From assembly GCA_900545725.1 (NCBI GenBank), contig URAI01000004.1, forward strand, positions 6,333 through 70,332: a stretch of 64,000 bases of DNA, given 5' to 3'. Positions 34,172 to 42,539 of the stretch are shown in pieces. The notes under the pieces are model-generated. The model saw nothing but the letters and a program-made list of their open reading frames with translations, was not told the DNA's origin and did not search any database. The translations under genes were made by a program, and so were the position numbers. Origin of the DNA: an uncultured Eubacterium sp. (lineage in GTDB: Bacteria > Bacillota > Clostridia > Lachnospirales > Lachnospiraceae). The number at the start of each line of letters is the position of its first letter. The stretch's first letter is position 1.

Positions 34172-35935
34172 GTGAAAAATATACTGCGTGTATTTCTTTC
34201 GGATTTAAAAAGAATAAGTACAAATGTGATTGCAATTGTGGTAGTTATAGGACTTACGGTTATTCCGTCACTATATGCCTGGTTTAATATTTTGTCTAAC
34301 TGGGATCCATATGGAGAAGAATCTACATCTAAGATAAAAGTGGCTGTTGTAAGTGATGACAATGGAACAGCAATTGATGGAATAGAAGTTAATATAGGCA
34401 ACAAGATTATTGAAGCACTGAAGGCTAATAATACAATAGGCTGGGTATTTGATGAGAATAGTGCAGATGCTGTTGAAAATGTAAGGAGTGGAGAATATTA
34501 TGCGGCATTAGTTATACCCTCTCAGTTTTCATCAGATTTAGTAAGCTTCCTTAGTGATACGGTAACTCATCCACAGATACAGTATTACTGCAACCAGAAA
34601 AAGAATGCCATAGCACCTAAGATAACAGATAAAGCAAAGACTGCGGTAAAGGAACAGGTCAATGAGACATTTATAAGTACTATTGCAAGCTCACTTGTAA
34701 GTGCAACAGATACCGTTGCACAGTCAGATAAGCTTAAACAGGCTGGAATAGATGGTAAGGGTTCATTAGTAGACCTTATAAAAAATAAGCTTATTGATGC
34801 CAATGAAGAACTGTCATCCTATAATATTCTTCTTACATCTTTAATATCAATAACTGACATGTCAGCAAGCCTTAGCGGACAGTCAGCAGCTACTGCCGGT
34901 CAGTTAGGTGATGTTATTGACAGACAAAGAATAGATATAGCAGCGGTTCAAAAGCTGATACAGGCCAATAAGCTGTCTTCACTCGAAGAACTGTCAGGTG
35001 TTTTATCAGAAAATATGGCAGCAATACAGGAGGTTATGTCGTCTGTAGCGTCAATATCTGCGGATATGAATGGAAGTGTAGATGATTTTAATAAGGCACT
35101 TGCAGACGGAAATATTAATCTTAATGAAACCAAAGATATGCTTGCAGAGGTTCAGGATAAGCTTAGCAGCACTATAGACAGCCTTAATGGCTTTTCTGAA
35201 AGTGACAGTTATGGACTTATGTCTAAGCTGCTTGATACGGATGCAGAAACTCTTGGCAGTTTTATAGCTTCACCGGTATTAATTGAGACTGAGAAGATAT
35301 ATGAAGTAGCAGAGTATGGTTCAGCAGCATCACCATTTTATACAGTGCTTTCAATATGGGTTGGTGGACTTATCATGGTAGCTATTATTCATGCACATGT
35401 AAAAAGTGTACATATAGATGCAGCTGATTTAAAACCTTATCAGAAGTTTTTTGGAAGATATATTATATTTTTTGTAGTTGGACAGTTACAGACACTTTTA
35501 ATAGTACTTGGTAATATTTTCTATGTACAGATACAGTGTATACATCCGGTTATGATGTGGCTGGCATGTTCAGTTACCAGTATGGTATTTACATTCTTTA
35601 TGTATTCACTTACAGTTGCATTTGGAAATATAGGTGAAGCACTTGCAATTGTAATTATGGTAATACAGGTTGCGGGAAGTGGTGGAACATTCCCAATAGA
35701 AGTACTGCCAAAGGTATATCAGATGATTTATAAATATATGCCATTCCCATATGCGATGGATGCAATAAGGGAGACTGTTGCAGGAATGTATGGCAATTAT
35801 TACTGGAGGTGTCTTGGATGTCTTTGCATTTATATTGTTATTTCAGTTATCATTGGACTTGTATTAAGGATTCCATTTGAAAAGATGAATGAGATGATTG
35901 AAAAGAGCAAAGAAAAGTCCGGTGTTATGTTATAA
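34172..35935 (+). CDS. YhgE/Pip family membrane protein (second paralogue)
   Basis: About 587 residues, a shorter paralogue of the protein encoded at 31506. The N-terminal helix ends in PSLYAWFNILSNWDPY. The extracytoplasmic region (~45-395) is ~110 residues shorter. The C-terminal ABC-2-like membrane part has GQLQTLLIVLGN and GSGGTFPIEVLP at the same places. The pair may form a heteromeric complex, but that is inference. The start is probably GTG 34172, with GGAG 6 bp upstream. The segment GAATGGAGATTAGTGTG matches the ribosome-binding module of the dispersed repeat. Confidence 0.87.
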   Translation: MKNILRVFLSDLKRISTNVIAIVVVIGLTVIPSLYAWFNILSNWDPYGEESTSKIKVAVVSDDNGTAIDGIEVNIGNKIIEALKANNTIGWVFDENSADAVENVRSGEYYAALVIPSQFSSDLVSFLSDTVTHPQIQYYCNQKKNAIAPKITDKAKTAVKEQVNETFISTIASSLVSATDTVAQSDKLKQAGIDGKGSLVDLIKNKLIDANEELSSYNILLTSLISITDMSASLSGQSAATAGQLGDVIDRQRIDIAAVQKLIQANKLSSLEELSGVLSENMAAIQEVMSSVASISADMNGSVDDFNKALADGNINLNETKDMLAEVQDKLSSTIDSLNGFSESDSYGLMSKLLDTDAETLGSFIASPVLIETEKIYEVAEYGSAASPFYTVLSIWVGGLIMVAIIHAHVKSVHIDAADLKPYQKFFGRYIIFFVVGQLQTLLIVLGNIFYVQIQCIHPVMMWLACSVTSMVFTFFMYSLTVAFGNIGEALAIVIMVIQVAGSGGTFPIEVLPKVYQMIYKYMPFPYAMDAIRETVAGMYGNYYWRCLGCLCIYIVISVIIGLVLRIPFEKMNEMIEKSKEKSGVML

Positions 35936-36034
35936 AAAGATATTTTATTATTGCAGATACAATCTGACAGGCATAAGATTAATTTACATATACAATATTT
36001 TGACATATGTCTTATTAAGAATGAGGTTATGTAT

Positions 36035-39000
36035 ATGAAGAAACGGTTATATATTTTTTTGACAGGTATAATATTATTTATAACGGCTGTTTGTACTAAC
36101 ATAAGTCAGATTAAGGCTGAGGTGCATATAAAAGATAAAAGAGTATTGTTTTTAAGCTCATATTCATATGACTGGGAGAGTATACCAGAGCAGCTTCAGG
36201 GAATTAAAAAGACTTTAAGTGACAGATGTACTATGAAATGTGTCTTTATGGATAATAAAAATATTCCATATGAGGATTCTAAAGATTATATATATGACCA
36301 GATAGAAACTGATATAGATTTATATGGAAATTATGATGTGGTTATTGCCGGTGATGATACGGCTGTGGATTTTATAGAGGAATATAGAAATGTATTATTT
36401 GACAATATTCCTGTAGTATATGAAGGTATTAATAATGTAGAACGGGCTAAGAAACTGTCACAAGATCCATTAATTACAGGAGTGGTTGAGACATTTCCTG
36501 TTAAAGAAACTATTAATCTTGCAAGAGAAATTTTTCCACGGGCAGATAAGATTGTTGCGATTACTGATGATAATGCATCTGGAAATGGCTCATTAGAGCA
36601 GTTTTATGATACAAAAGAAGAATTTGAAGAGCTTGAGTACAGTCATATATATACATCTTTATATACAAGGAATGAACTTATTGATATAATTAAGCAGTTC
36701 GATAATAAAACAATAGTATTATTTCTGCTTATGAACAAAGATAAAGATGGTAATGTATACAGTAATTACGAGGCAACTAAGCTGATATCCGATAATAGCC
36801 ATGTACCTGTATTTAAAACTGATGAGCTTGGCATTGGAGACGGATTTCTTGGTGGTGTTGTAATATCTTATGAAGATATGGCAGCGGATGCTGCTGATAT
36901 GGCACTTAGCATAATCAACGGACAAAAGCCGGAAAGAATAAGTTATAAGACAACATCACAATATACTCTTATTGACAAAAATATATTAAAAAAATACAAA
37001 ATAGATAAAAATGTACTTAAATCTGATAATATCAGATATATTAACCAGCAGGATTCATTCATGAAAGTTCATAAGAATGTAATTATACCATCAGTGGCAA
37101 TTGTTATAATTCTTATAATATGGATTATAAGTCTTTTATATATAAGCAGGCGTAGAGCCATATATATGAAAGAGCTGCAGGAAAAAGACATAATGATGGA
37201 TAACATTGCAAATAATGTTCCGGGAGGTATTGCTATATTTAAGATACCAAAGGACATTGGAAATAGTATTATTGCAAAAGAAATCAATAAAAATTCTGCA
37301 GTTTCAGATAGTGTAAAAAATATTGTAAAAGGTGTAACAGATAATATAAGCACTCTTATTGAAGTAATGTATTATAATGATGGTATTCCACGTTTAACAG
37401 AAAGAGACAGGGATGAATTTGGCGATTATATTAAGAAAAATACATTAAGGGCAACTGTATACAAGGAAGATATTCCAAGAGTTGAAAATGAACTTGCACA
37501 TAAGGTGGCTGTTGGAGCACCTATTAATATAACTTACAGGGTGTTAAGAAAAAGCGGAAGATTTTTATGGGTACGTCTGTCTGCGGTAAAGTTACGGGAA
37601 GAGGATAATTGTAATGTATATTCTGCCGTATATACGAGATTATCAGAGGAGGAAGAGGTATTCAGAAGCGTAAGTGAAGATGCATCAATTGGTGTATATA
37701 TGTGTGAGAAGAATACATATAATCTTATATATGCCAATAAAGAAGTGCGTAACAATATAGCATGTTCACAGAACTATAAAGATACTAAATGCTATGAATA
37801 TATAATGCATAGGGATTCACCTTGTAAGAATTGCATACAAAAATATATGAAAGAGGGAAAAGCTGAATATAGTGAATTCCGTGATACCCGTACAGGAAGG
37901 ATATATTTTGTAAAAGAAAAGCTGATAAAATGCAATGACAGGGATGTTATGATTAAATATCTGTCCGATGAGACAGACAGGTATAGGGCAATAAAGGAGG
38001 CGGAACAGTTAAGAGTTGCTAAAGCTTCAAATGAAGCTAAAGGCAGTTTTCTTGCCAGAATGAGCCATGATCTTAGAACGCCGCTTAATGCCATTGTTGG
38101 ATTTTCAGAAGAAAATCTTGTAAATGAATCAACTGAGCAGGAAAAGAATGAATATTTTGAAAGAATACATTCATCAAGTAAGTATCTGTTATCACTTATT
38201 AATGATATTCTGGATATGTCTAAAGTAAACAGTGGAAAATTCACTTTGCAGGAGATTCCTATGAGAATTACAGACAGTATTAATGATATTAATAACATAA
38301 TAAGCCCTCTTGCACAAAAAAGAAAAATTAATTATAAAGTAATAACGACAGGACTTAAACACGATAATATACTGGCAGATAAGATGAGATTTGAACAGAT
38401 TTTTATTAATCTGTTAAATAATGCTGTAAAATTCACGCAGCCTCTGGGAAATGTCACATTTAAGATATCTAATGAATATGTTGATAATGACAGGAATGAT
38501 AATAAAAATACCGGCATAAAAAAGGGTAAAATGGCAAAGAAAGGCCGTCATATCAGATGTACATTTGTTGTCAGAGACGATGGAAAAGGAATGAGTAAGG
38601 AATATCTTCCACATTTGTTTGAACCATTTGTACAAAGTAAGGATCAGTATAATCAGACGGAAGGAACAGGACTTGGACTTAGCATTGTAAAAGGCATTAT
38701 TGATGAGATGAAAGGTAAAATATCAGTTAAGAGCCAGCTGGGATTTGGTACCGAGTTTACGGTTGAACTTATTCTTAGTGAGTCAGAAAGTATTAGTTCT
38801 AATGTTAAAAATGCATGGAACGATTCCGGTAATATATATGATAATACAATATTAAAAGATAGAAATATTCTTTTATGTGAAGATAATGAGATGAACAGAC
38901 AGATTGCAGGAAAGATTCTTGAAAAAATGGGTATCAATATAACATTTGCAGTCAATGGTAAAGATGGTGTTGAGAAATTTGCACAGTCTGAGGATGGATT

Positions 39001-39250
39001 TTTCGATCTTGTATTTATGGATATAAGGATGCCTGTTATGGACGGTTTAAGTGCTGCAAAGAATATAAGAGCAATGAAAAGAGATGATTCAATGCGTATT
39101 CCTATCATTGCAATGACGGCTAATGCATATGATGAAGATATAACAAAATCTGAGCAGGCAGGAATGAATTATCACCTTGCAAAACCGATTGATTCACAAC
39201 TGATGTGTCAGAAGATGATTGAATATATAAGAATATACAGAAATATATAG
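36035..39250 (+). CDS. Hybrid histidine kinase with ABC-substrate-binding-like sensor
   Basis: About 1071 residues. A signal/anchor helix (~5-25) is followed by a periplasmic-binding-protein-like sensor (~30-340; VLFLSSYSYDWESIPEQ, DVVIAGDDTAVDF) and a second membrane helix (~347-372). Two PAS-like segments precede HisKA (MSHDLRTPLNAIVGFSE, His678), HATPase_c (GTGLGLSIVKGI, ~878) and a C-terminal receiver with EDNEMNR and phospho-acceptor Asp996 (FMDIRMPVMDG). The sensor resembles ABC substrate-binding proteins of unknown ligand. ATG 36035 is 8 bp after GAGG. No separate output regulator is adjacent, so it may signal through phosphotransfer elsewhere. Confidence 0.88.
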   Translation: MKKRLYIFLTGIILFITAVCTNISQIKAEVHIKDKRVLFLSSYSYDWESIPEQLQGIKKTLSDRCTMKCVFMDNKNIPYEDSKDYIYDQIETDIDLYGNYDVVIAGDDTAVDFIEEYRNVLFDNIPVVYEGINNVERAKKLSQDPLITGVVETFPVKETINLAREIFPRADKIVAITDDNASGNGSLEQFYDTKEEFEELEYSHIYTSLYTRNELIDIIKQFDNKTIVLFLLMNKDKDGNVYSNYEATKLISDNSHVPVFKTDELGIGDGFLGGVVISYEDMAADAADMALSIINGQKPERISYKTTSQYTLIDKNILKKYKIDKNVLKSDNIRYINQQDSFMKVHKNVIIPSVAIVIILIIWIISLLYISRRRAIYMKELQEKDIMMDNIANNVPGGIAIFKIPKDIGNSIIAKEINKNSAVSDSVKNIVKGVTDNISTLIEVMYYNDGIPRLTERDRDEFGDYIKKNTLRATVYKEDIPRVENELAHKVAVGAPINITYRVLRKSGRFLWVRLSAVKLREEDNCNVYSAVYTRLSEEEEVFRSVSEDASIGVYMCEKNTYNLIYANKEVRNNIACSQNYKDTKCYEYIMHRDSPCKNCIQKYMKEGKAEYSEFRDTRTGRIYFVKEKLIKCNDRDVMIKYLSDETDRYRAIKEAEQLRVAKASNEAKGSFLARMSHDLRTPLNAIVGFSEENLVNESTEQEKNEYFERIHSSSKYLLSLINDILDMSKVNSGKFTLQEIPMRITDSINDINNIISPLAQKRKINYKVITTGLKHDNILADKMRFEQIFINLLNNAVKFTQPLGNVTFKISNEYVDNDRNDNKNTGIKKGKMAKKGRHIRCTFVVRDDGKGMSKEYLPHLFEPFVQSKDQYNQTEGTGLGLSIVKGIIDEMKGKISVKSQLGFGTEFTVELILSESESISSNVKNAWNDSGNIYDNTILKDRNILLCEDNEMNRQIAGKILEKMGINITFAVNGKDGVEKFAQSEDGFFDLVFMDIRMPVMDGLSAAKNIRAMKRDDSMRIPIIAMTANAYDEDITKSEQAGMNYHLAKPIDSQLMCQKMIEYIRIYRNI

Positions 39251-39299
39251 AAAAGTATATTATAATTGCAGTTTGATATTTTAATATGTATACAGCAAG

Positions 39300-39336
39300 A
39301 CTGGTTATAGGTTTATCCTATAACCAGTTATTTTTT
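39300..39336 (+). terminator. Intrinsic terminator after the hybrid kinase
   Basis: ACTGGTTATAGG (39300-39311) pairs with CCTATAACCAGT (39317-39328) around TTTAT, followed by a T-rich run. It separates the kinase from the sulfur operon. Confidence 0.85.
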
Positions 39337-39360
39337 AAAACTATAGTTAAACTTCTGTAT

Positions 39361-39394
39361 TCCTATTGACAAAGTAGGATATGTCGTGTAATAT
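39361..39394 (+). promoter_or_regulatory. Promoter and possible operator of the metY-cysK operon
   Basis: TTGACA at 39366-39371, a 17-bp spacer and TAATAT at 39389-39394 (TATAAT overlaps at 39392). TCCTA (39361-39365) and TAGGA (39375-39379) form an inverted repeat around the -35 box. That is a plausible site for a cysteine-metabolism repressor such as the Rrf2-type CymR; the assignment is inference. A CCGGA/TCCGG hairpin follows in the leader near 39410-39430. Confidence 0.55.
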
Positions 39395-39448
39395 AATGGC
39401 TGTACCGGACAAAACATATATCCGGCAATAATCAAGGAGGCGAATATA

Positions 39449-39529
39449 ATGAAGATTAAAGACAGAATTTGTTTTGTAAATGACAGATGCATAAGTATTC
39501 AGGAGAGACGCCGAATGTGTTGCTGCTAA
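39449..39529 (+). CDS. Cys-rich leader peptide (26 residues, ends in Cys-Cys-Cys)
   Basis: AAGGAGG (39434-39440) lies 8 bp before ATG 39449. The ORF encodes 26 residues with Cys at 8, 14, 24, 25 and 26 and stops at TAA 39527. It is the first ORF after the promoter of metY-cysK, both of which make sulfur amino acids. Three Cys codons directly before the stop would stall ribosomes when Cys-tRNA is scarce, the logic of amino-acid attenuation leaders. Similar polycysteine leader ORFs are known upstream of cysteine genes in actinobacteria. The 166 bp to metY is AT-rich; I could not define a clear competing terminator there. Confidence 0.7.
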   Translation: MKIKDRICFVNDRCISIQERRRMCCC

Positions 39530-39695
39530 TAATATGCAGTTAATGGATGTGGATTGTAAATATAAAAAATATTATATTAGTAAATGTGATTTTATTAATT
39601 TATAAAATTAATTTTTATGGAATTAATTTTTATATGATAAAATTTTAGGATGAATATTTATAAGATAAATTTCAAATAAAAAGGAGATAATAATT

Positions 39696-41006
39696 ATGAG
39701 TAAGAAGAATATCAAGGATAGAAATTTAAAATTTGAAACATTACAGTTACATGTAGGACAGGAAACAGCAGATCCTGTTACAGATGCAAGAGCAGTTCCG
39801 ATTTACCAGTCATCATCATTTGTATTCCATAATTCACAGCATGCTGCTGACAGATTTGCACTTAAGGATGCAGGTAATATCTATGGAAGACTTACTAATC
39901 CTACAGAGGATGTATTTGAAAGAAGAATTGCAGCCTTAGAGGGCGGTGTTGCAGCACTTGCAGTTGCATCTGGTGCAGCCGCAGTATCTTATACAATACA
40001 GAATCTTGCATTAAGCGGAGACCATATCGTAGCAGCTAAGAATATCTATGGTGGAACATATAATTTACTTGCACATACACTTGTAGATTATGGTGTAACT
40101 ACAACATTTGTTGACCCACTTAATCCTGATAATTTTGAAAAGGCTATACAAGATAATACTAAGGCACTCTATATAGAAACACTTGGTAATCCTAATTCAG
40201 AAGTTGTTGATATTGAAGCAATTGCTAAGATTGCACATGCACATAATATTCCACTTGTAATTGATAATACATTTGGTACACCATACCTTATAAGACCAAT
40301 TGAACATGGAGCAGATATCGTAGTACATTCTGCAACAAAGTTTATAGGTGGACATGGTACAACAATTGGTGGTGTAATTGTTGATGGTGGTAATTTTGAC
40401 TGGAAGGCTTCAGGAAAGTTCCCACAGCTTACAGAGCCAAATCCAAGCTATCATGGAATCAGCTTTGCAGATGCAGCAGGTCCTGCAGCATTTGTTACAA
40501 GAATACGGGCTATTCTTTTAAGAGATACAGGTGCTACATTAAGCCCAATCCATTCATTTATTTTCTTACAGGGACTTGAAACTCTTTCACTTCGAGTTGA
40601 AAGACATGTTGAGAATGCATTAAAGGTAGTAGATTATCTTTCAAAGCAGCCATTAGTTGAAAAGGTTAATCATCCATCACTTTCAACTGATCCGGAACAG
40701 AAGAGATTATATAATGAATACTTCCCTAACGGTGGTGGTTCAATATTTACATTTGAAATCAAGGGTGATGCAAAGACAGCACAGAAGTTTATTGATAATC
40801 TTGAATTATTCTCACTTCTTGCAAATGTAGCAGATGTTAAGTCACTTGTAATACATCCTGCATCAACTACTCATGCAGAATTAAATGAAGCAGAGCTTGC
40901 AGATCAGGGAATCAAGCCTAATACAATAAGACTTTCAATTGGTACAGAAAATATTGATGATATTATTGAAGACTTAGATGAAGCATTTAAGGCAATTGCA
41001 GAATAA
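39696..41006 (+). CDS. metY: O-acetylhomoserine sulfhydrylase (aminocarboxypropyltransferase)
   Basis: PLP-dependent Cys/Met-metabolism enzyme (436 residues) making homocysteine from O-acetylhomoserine and sulfide, possibly also cysteine from O-acetylserine. Family signs are YQSSSFVFHNSQHAADRF near the N-terminus, IYGRLTNPTEDVFERR, the LEGG...ASGAAAV cofactor loop, and the PLP-lysine motif HSATKFIGGHGTTIGG. The length is typical of MetY and longer than MetB/MetC. GGAGAT lies before ATG 39696. Followed by cysK after 39 bp, downstream of a Cys-rich leader peptide. Confidence 0.93.
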   Translation: MSKKNIKDRNLKFETLQLHVGQETADPVTDARAVPIYQSSSFVFHNSQHAADRFALKDAGNIYGRLTNPTEDVFERRIAALEGGVAALAVASGAAAVSYTIQNLALSGDHIVAAKNIYGGTYNLLAHTLVDYGVTTTFVDPLNPDNFEKAIQDNTKALYIETLGNPNSEVVDIEAIAKIAHAHNIPLVIDNTFGTPYLIRPIEHGADIVVHSATKFIGGHGTTIGGVIVDGGNFDWKASGKFPQLTEPNPSYHGISFADAAGPAAFVTRIRAILLRDTGATLSPIHSFIFLQGLETLSLRVERHVENALKVVDYLSKQPLVEKVNHPSLSTDPEQKRLYNEYFPNGGGSIFTFEIKGDAKTAQKFIDNLELFSLLANVADVKSLVIHPASTTHAELNEAELADQGIKPNTIRLSIGTENIDDIIEDLDEAFKAIAE

Positions 41007-41045
41007 AACATATCTGTATAAATGATGGAAAGGCAGGGCGTAAGT

Positions 41046-41978
41046 ATGTCAAAGATATATGGTTCAGTAGCAGAATTAATTGGTAATACTCCGTTAGTAG
41101 AATTAAAGCATATAGAGAAAAAATATAAACTTGAAGCGACAATTTTAGCAAAGCTTGAATATCTTAATCCGGCAGGAAGTGTTAAGGACAGAATTGCTAA
41201 AGAGATGATAGAAGATGCCGAAAGCAAGGGATTATTAAAGGAAGGCTCAACAATAATTGAACCAACATCAGGTAATACAGGTATTGGTCTTGCAGCTATT
41301 GCAGCAGCTAAGGGATACAGACTTATTATTGTTCTTCCTGAGACTATGAGTGTTGAAAGACGTAATATTATTAAGGCATATGGAGCAGAAATAGTTCTTA
41401 CAGATGGTTCAAAGGGTATGCCTGGAGCTATTGCAAAGGCTGAAGAGCTTGCAAAGGAAATCCCTGACAGCTTTATTGCAGGACAGTTTGTCAATCCGGC
41501 TAATCCGGCAGCACATAGAAAAACTACAGGACCTGAAATCTGGAATGATACAGATGGTAAGGTGGATGCATTTGTGGCCGGTGTTGGAACAGGCGGAACT
41601 GTTACAGGTGTTGGTGAATATTTAAAAGAAAAGAATCCTGATATTAATATATATGCAGTTGAACCAGAAACATCACCGGTTCTTTCAGAAGGAAAGTCAG
41701 GTGCTCATAAGATTCAGGGAATCGGAGCAGGATTTGTTCCTGACATATTAAATACTAAGATATATGATGAAGTTATAAAGGTTTCCAATGAAGATGCATT
41801 TGCATTAGGTAAGGAGATTGCAAGAACAGAAGGTGTTCAGGTTGGTATTTCATCGGGAGCAGCTCTTTTTGCAGCGATTGAATGGGCTAAGAAGCCTGAA
41901 AATAAAGGAAAGACAATAGTAGCTCTTCTTCCTGACAGTGGAGACAGATATTATTCAACAGCTCTCTTTATGGAGTAA
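41046..41978 (+). CDS. cysK: Cysteine synthase A (O-acetylserine sulfhydrylase)
   Basis: PLP enzyme of about 310 residues making cysteine from O-acetylserine and sulfide. Seen are the N-terminal LIGNTPLVEL, PLP-lysine in NPAGSVKDR, substrate loop TSGNTGIGLA, and the PLP-phosphate loop GVGTGGTVTGV. The C-terminal region PDSGDRYYST is typical. ATG 41046 fits the domain start; upstream in-frame ATGs at 41022/41025 would add eight residues and are less likely, although the SD here (AGGCAGG) is weak. Second gene of the sulfur operon; a terminator follows at 42080. Confidence 0.95.
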   Translation: MSKIYGSVAELIGNTPLVELKHIEKKYKLEATILAKLEYLNPAGSVKDRIAKEMIEDAESKGLLKEGSTIIEPTSGNTGIGLAAIAAAKGYRLIIVLPETMSVERRNIIKAYGAEIVLTDGSKGMPGAIAKAEELAKEIPDSFIAGQFVNPANPAAHRKTTGPEIWNDTDGKVDAFVAGVGTGGTVTGVGEYLKEKNPDINIYAVEPETSPVLSEGKSGAHKIQGIGAGFVPDILNTKIYDEVIKVSNEDAFALGKEIARTEGVQVGISSGAALFAAIEWAKKPENKGKTIVALLPDSGDRYYSTALFME

Positions 41979-42079
41979 AGATTTTATGGAGTGGAAATAC
42001 TATCTGATAAGTCAAAAATTGAATTTATAAAATAAAAACAATATTATTAAAATGATAATTATATATTTGATTATATTTT

Positions 42080-42120
42080 AAGATACTTGTGTCTGTGTAT
42101 ACAGATACAGGTATCTTTTT
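42080..42120 (+). terminator. Terminator of the metY-cysK operon
   Basis: AAGATAC (42080-42086) pairs with GTATCTT (42111-42117). Inside, TCTG faces CAGA around GTATA, and T5 follows. It is about 100 bp after the cysK stop. Confidence 0.8.
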
Positions 42121-42375
42121 ATGTTTAGTTTTCTTGCACATTTTCTTACAACAGAGACAGCAGCATTATATAATTATGGTGCGGTCAACAGGCTTTTGGA
42201 ACCGTGGAATACCTATACAAGAACAGAAAATAGAAATGAAAATGTAGGCTCATCAGCAGAGGCAGCATTTGATATAGTAGTATGTACGGGTTCTGGCGAT
42301 AGTAAGAGTACGGATGATGATATCAGTGTTATTAAGTTTGGTGATGGCGATGATATGAATTATGATATAAGGTAA
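42121..42375 (+). CDS. Doubtful 84-codon ORF between two terminators
   Basis: Open frame of 84 codons beginning with an ATG directly after the T run of the preceding terminator and lacking any SD. The product is acidic at its C-terminus (FGDGDDMNYDIR) and matches nothing I recognise. Third-position base use looks similar to real genes. It may be a remnant of a longer gene whose 5' part was lost, or non-coding DNA in the glpK leader region. A promoter-like TTGGTG-17-TATGAT lies at its end (42338-42366). Confidence 0.25.
   Translation: MFSFLAHFLTTETAALYNYGAVNRLLEPWNTYTRTENRNENVGSSAEAAFDIVVCTGSGDSKSTDDDISVIKFGDGDDMNYDIR
42338..42366 (+). promoter_or_regulatory. Possible glpK promoter
   Basis: TTGGTG (42338-42343), a 17-bp spacer and TATGAT (42361-42366). 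The -35 box is weak. A transcript from here would include the small hairpin GATTCC/GGAATC near 42407-42427 and the attenuator at 42432. Confidence 0.35.
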
Positions 42376-42431
42376 TATTTACGTTTACAATTAAAGATGG
42401 TAAAATGATTCCATAGATATAGGGAATCAGG

Positions 42432-42521
42432 TGGAGATTGCATTGATGTGTAATTGACTGGTATATTTGAATATAAAAATATACCGGTACCTGTACATAT
42501 TAATGCAGTCTCCATTTTTTA
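42432..42521 (+). terminator. Large terminator-like structure immediately upstream of glpK (probable attenuator)
   Basis: Arms at 42432-42452 and 42494-42514 pair over about 21 bp (TGGAGAtTGCATTgATgTGTA facing its complement, mismatches being G-U type). An inner hairpin, GGTATATT/AATATACC, lies at 42460-42485, and a T6 run follows at 42515. The T run ends only about 20 bp before the glpK start, inside its leader. In Bacillus, glp leaders hold terminators overcome by the antiterminator GlpP; a similar mechanism is inferred. Confidence 0.7.
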
Positions 42522-42539
42522 TGCAGAATGGAGAATATA

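Noticed and set aside
42376..42392. Catabolite-responsive (cre) site upstream of glpK
   Set aside because: Only the 3' half (CGTTTACA) fits the consensus; the 5' half has several mismatches.
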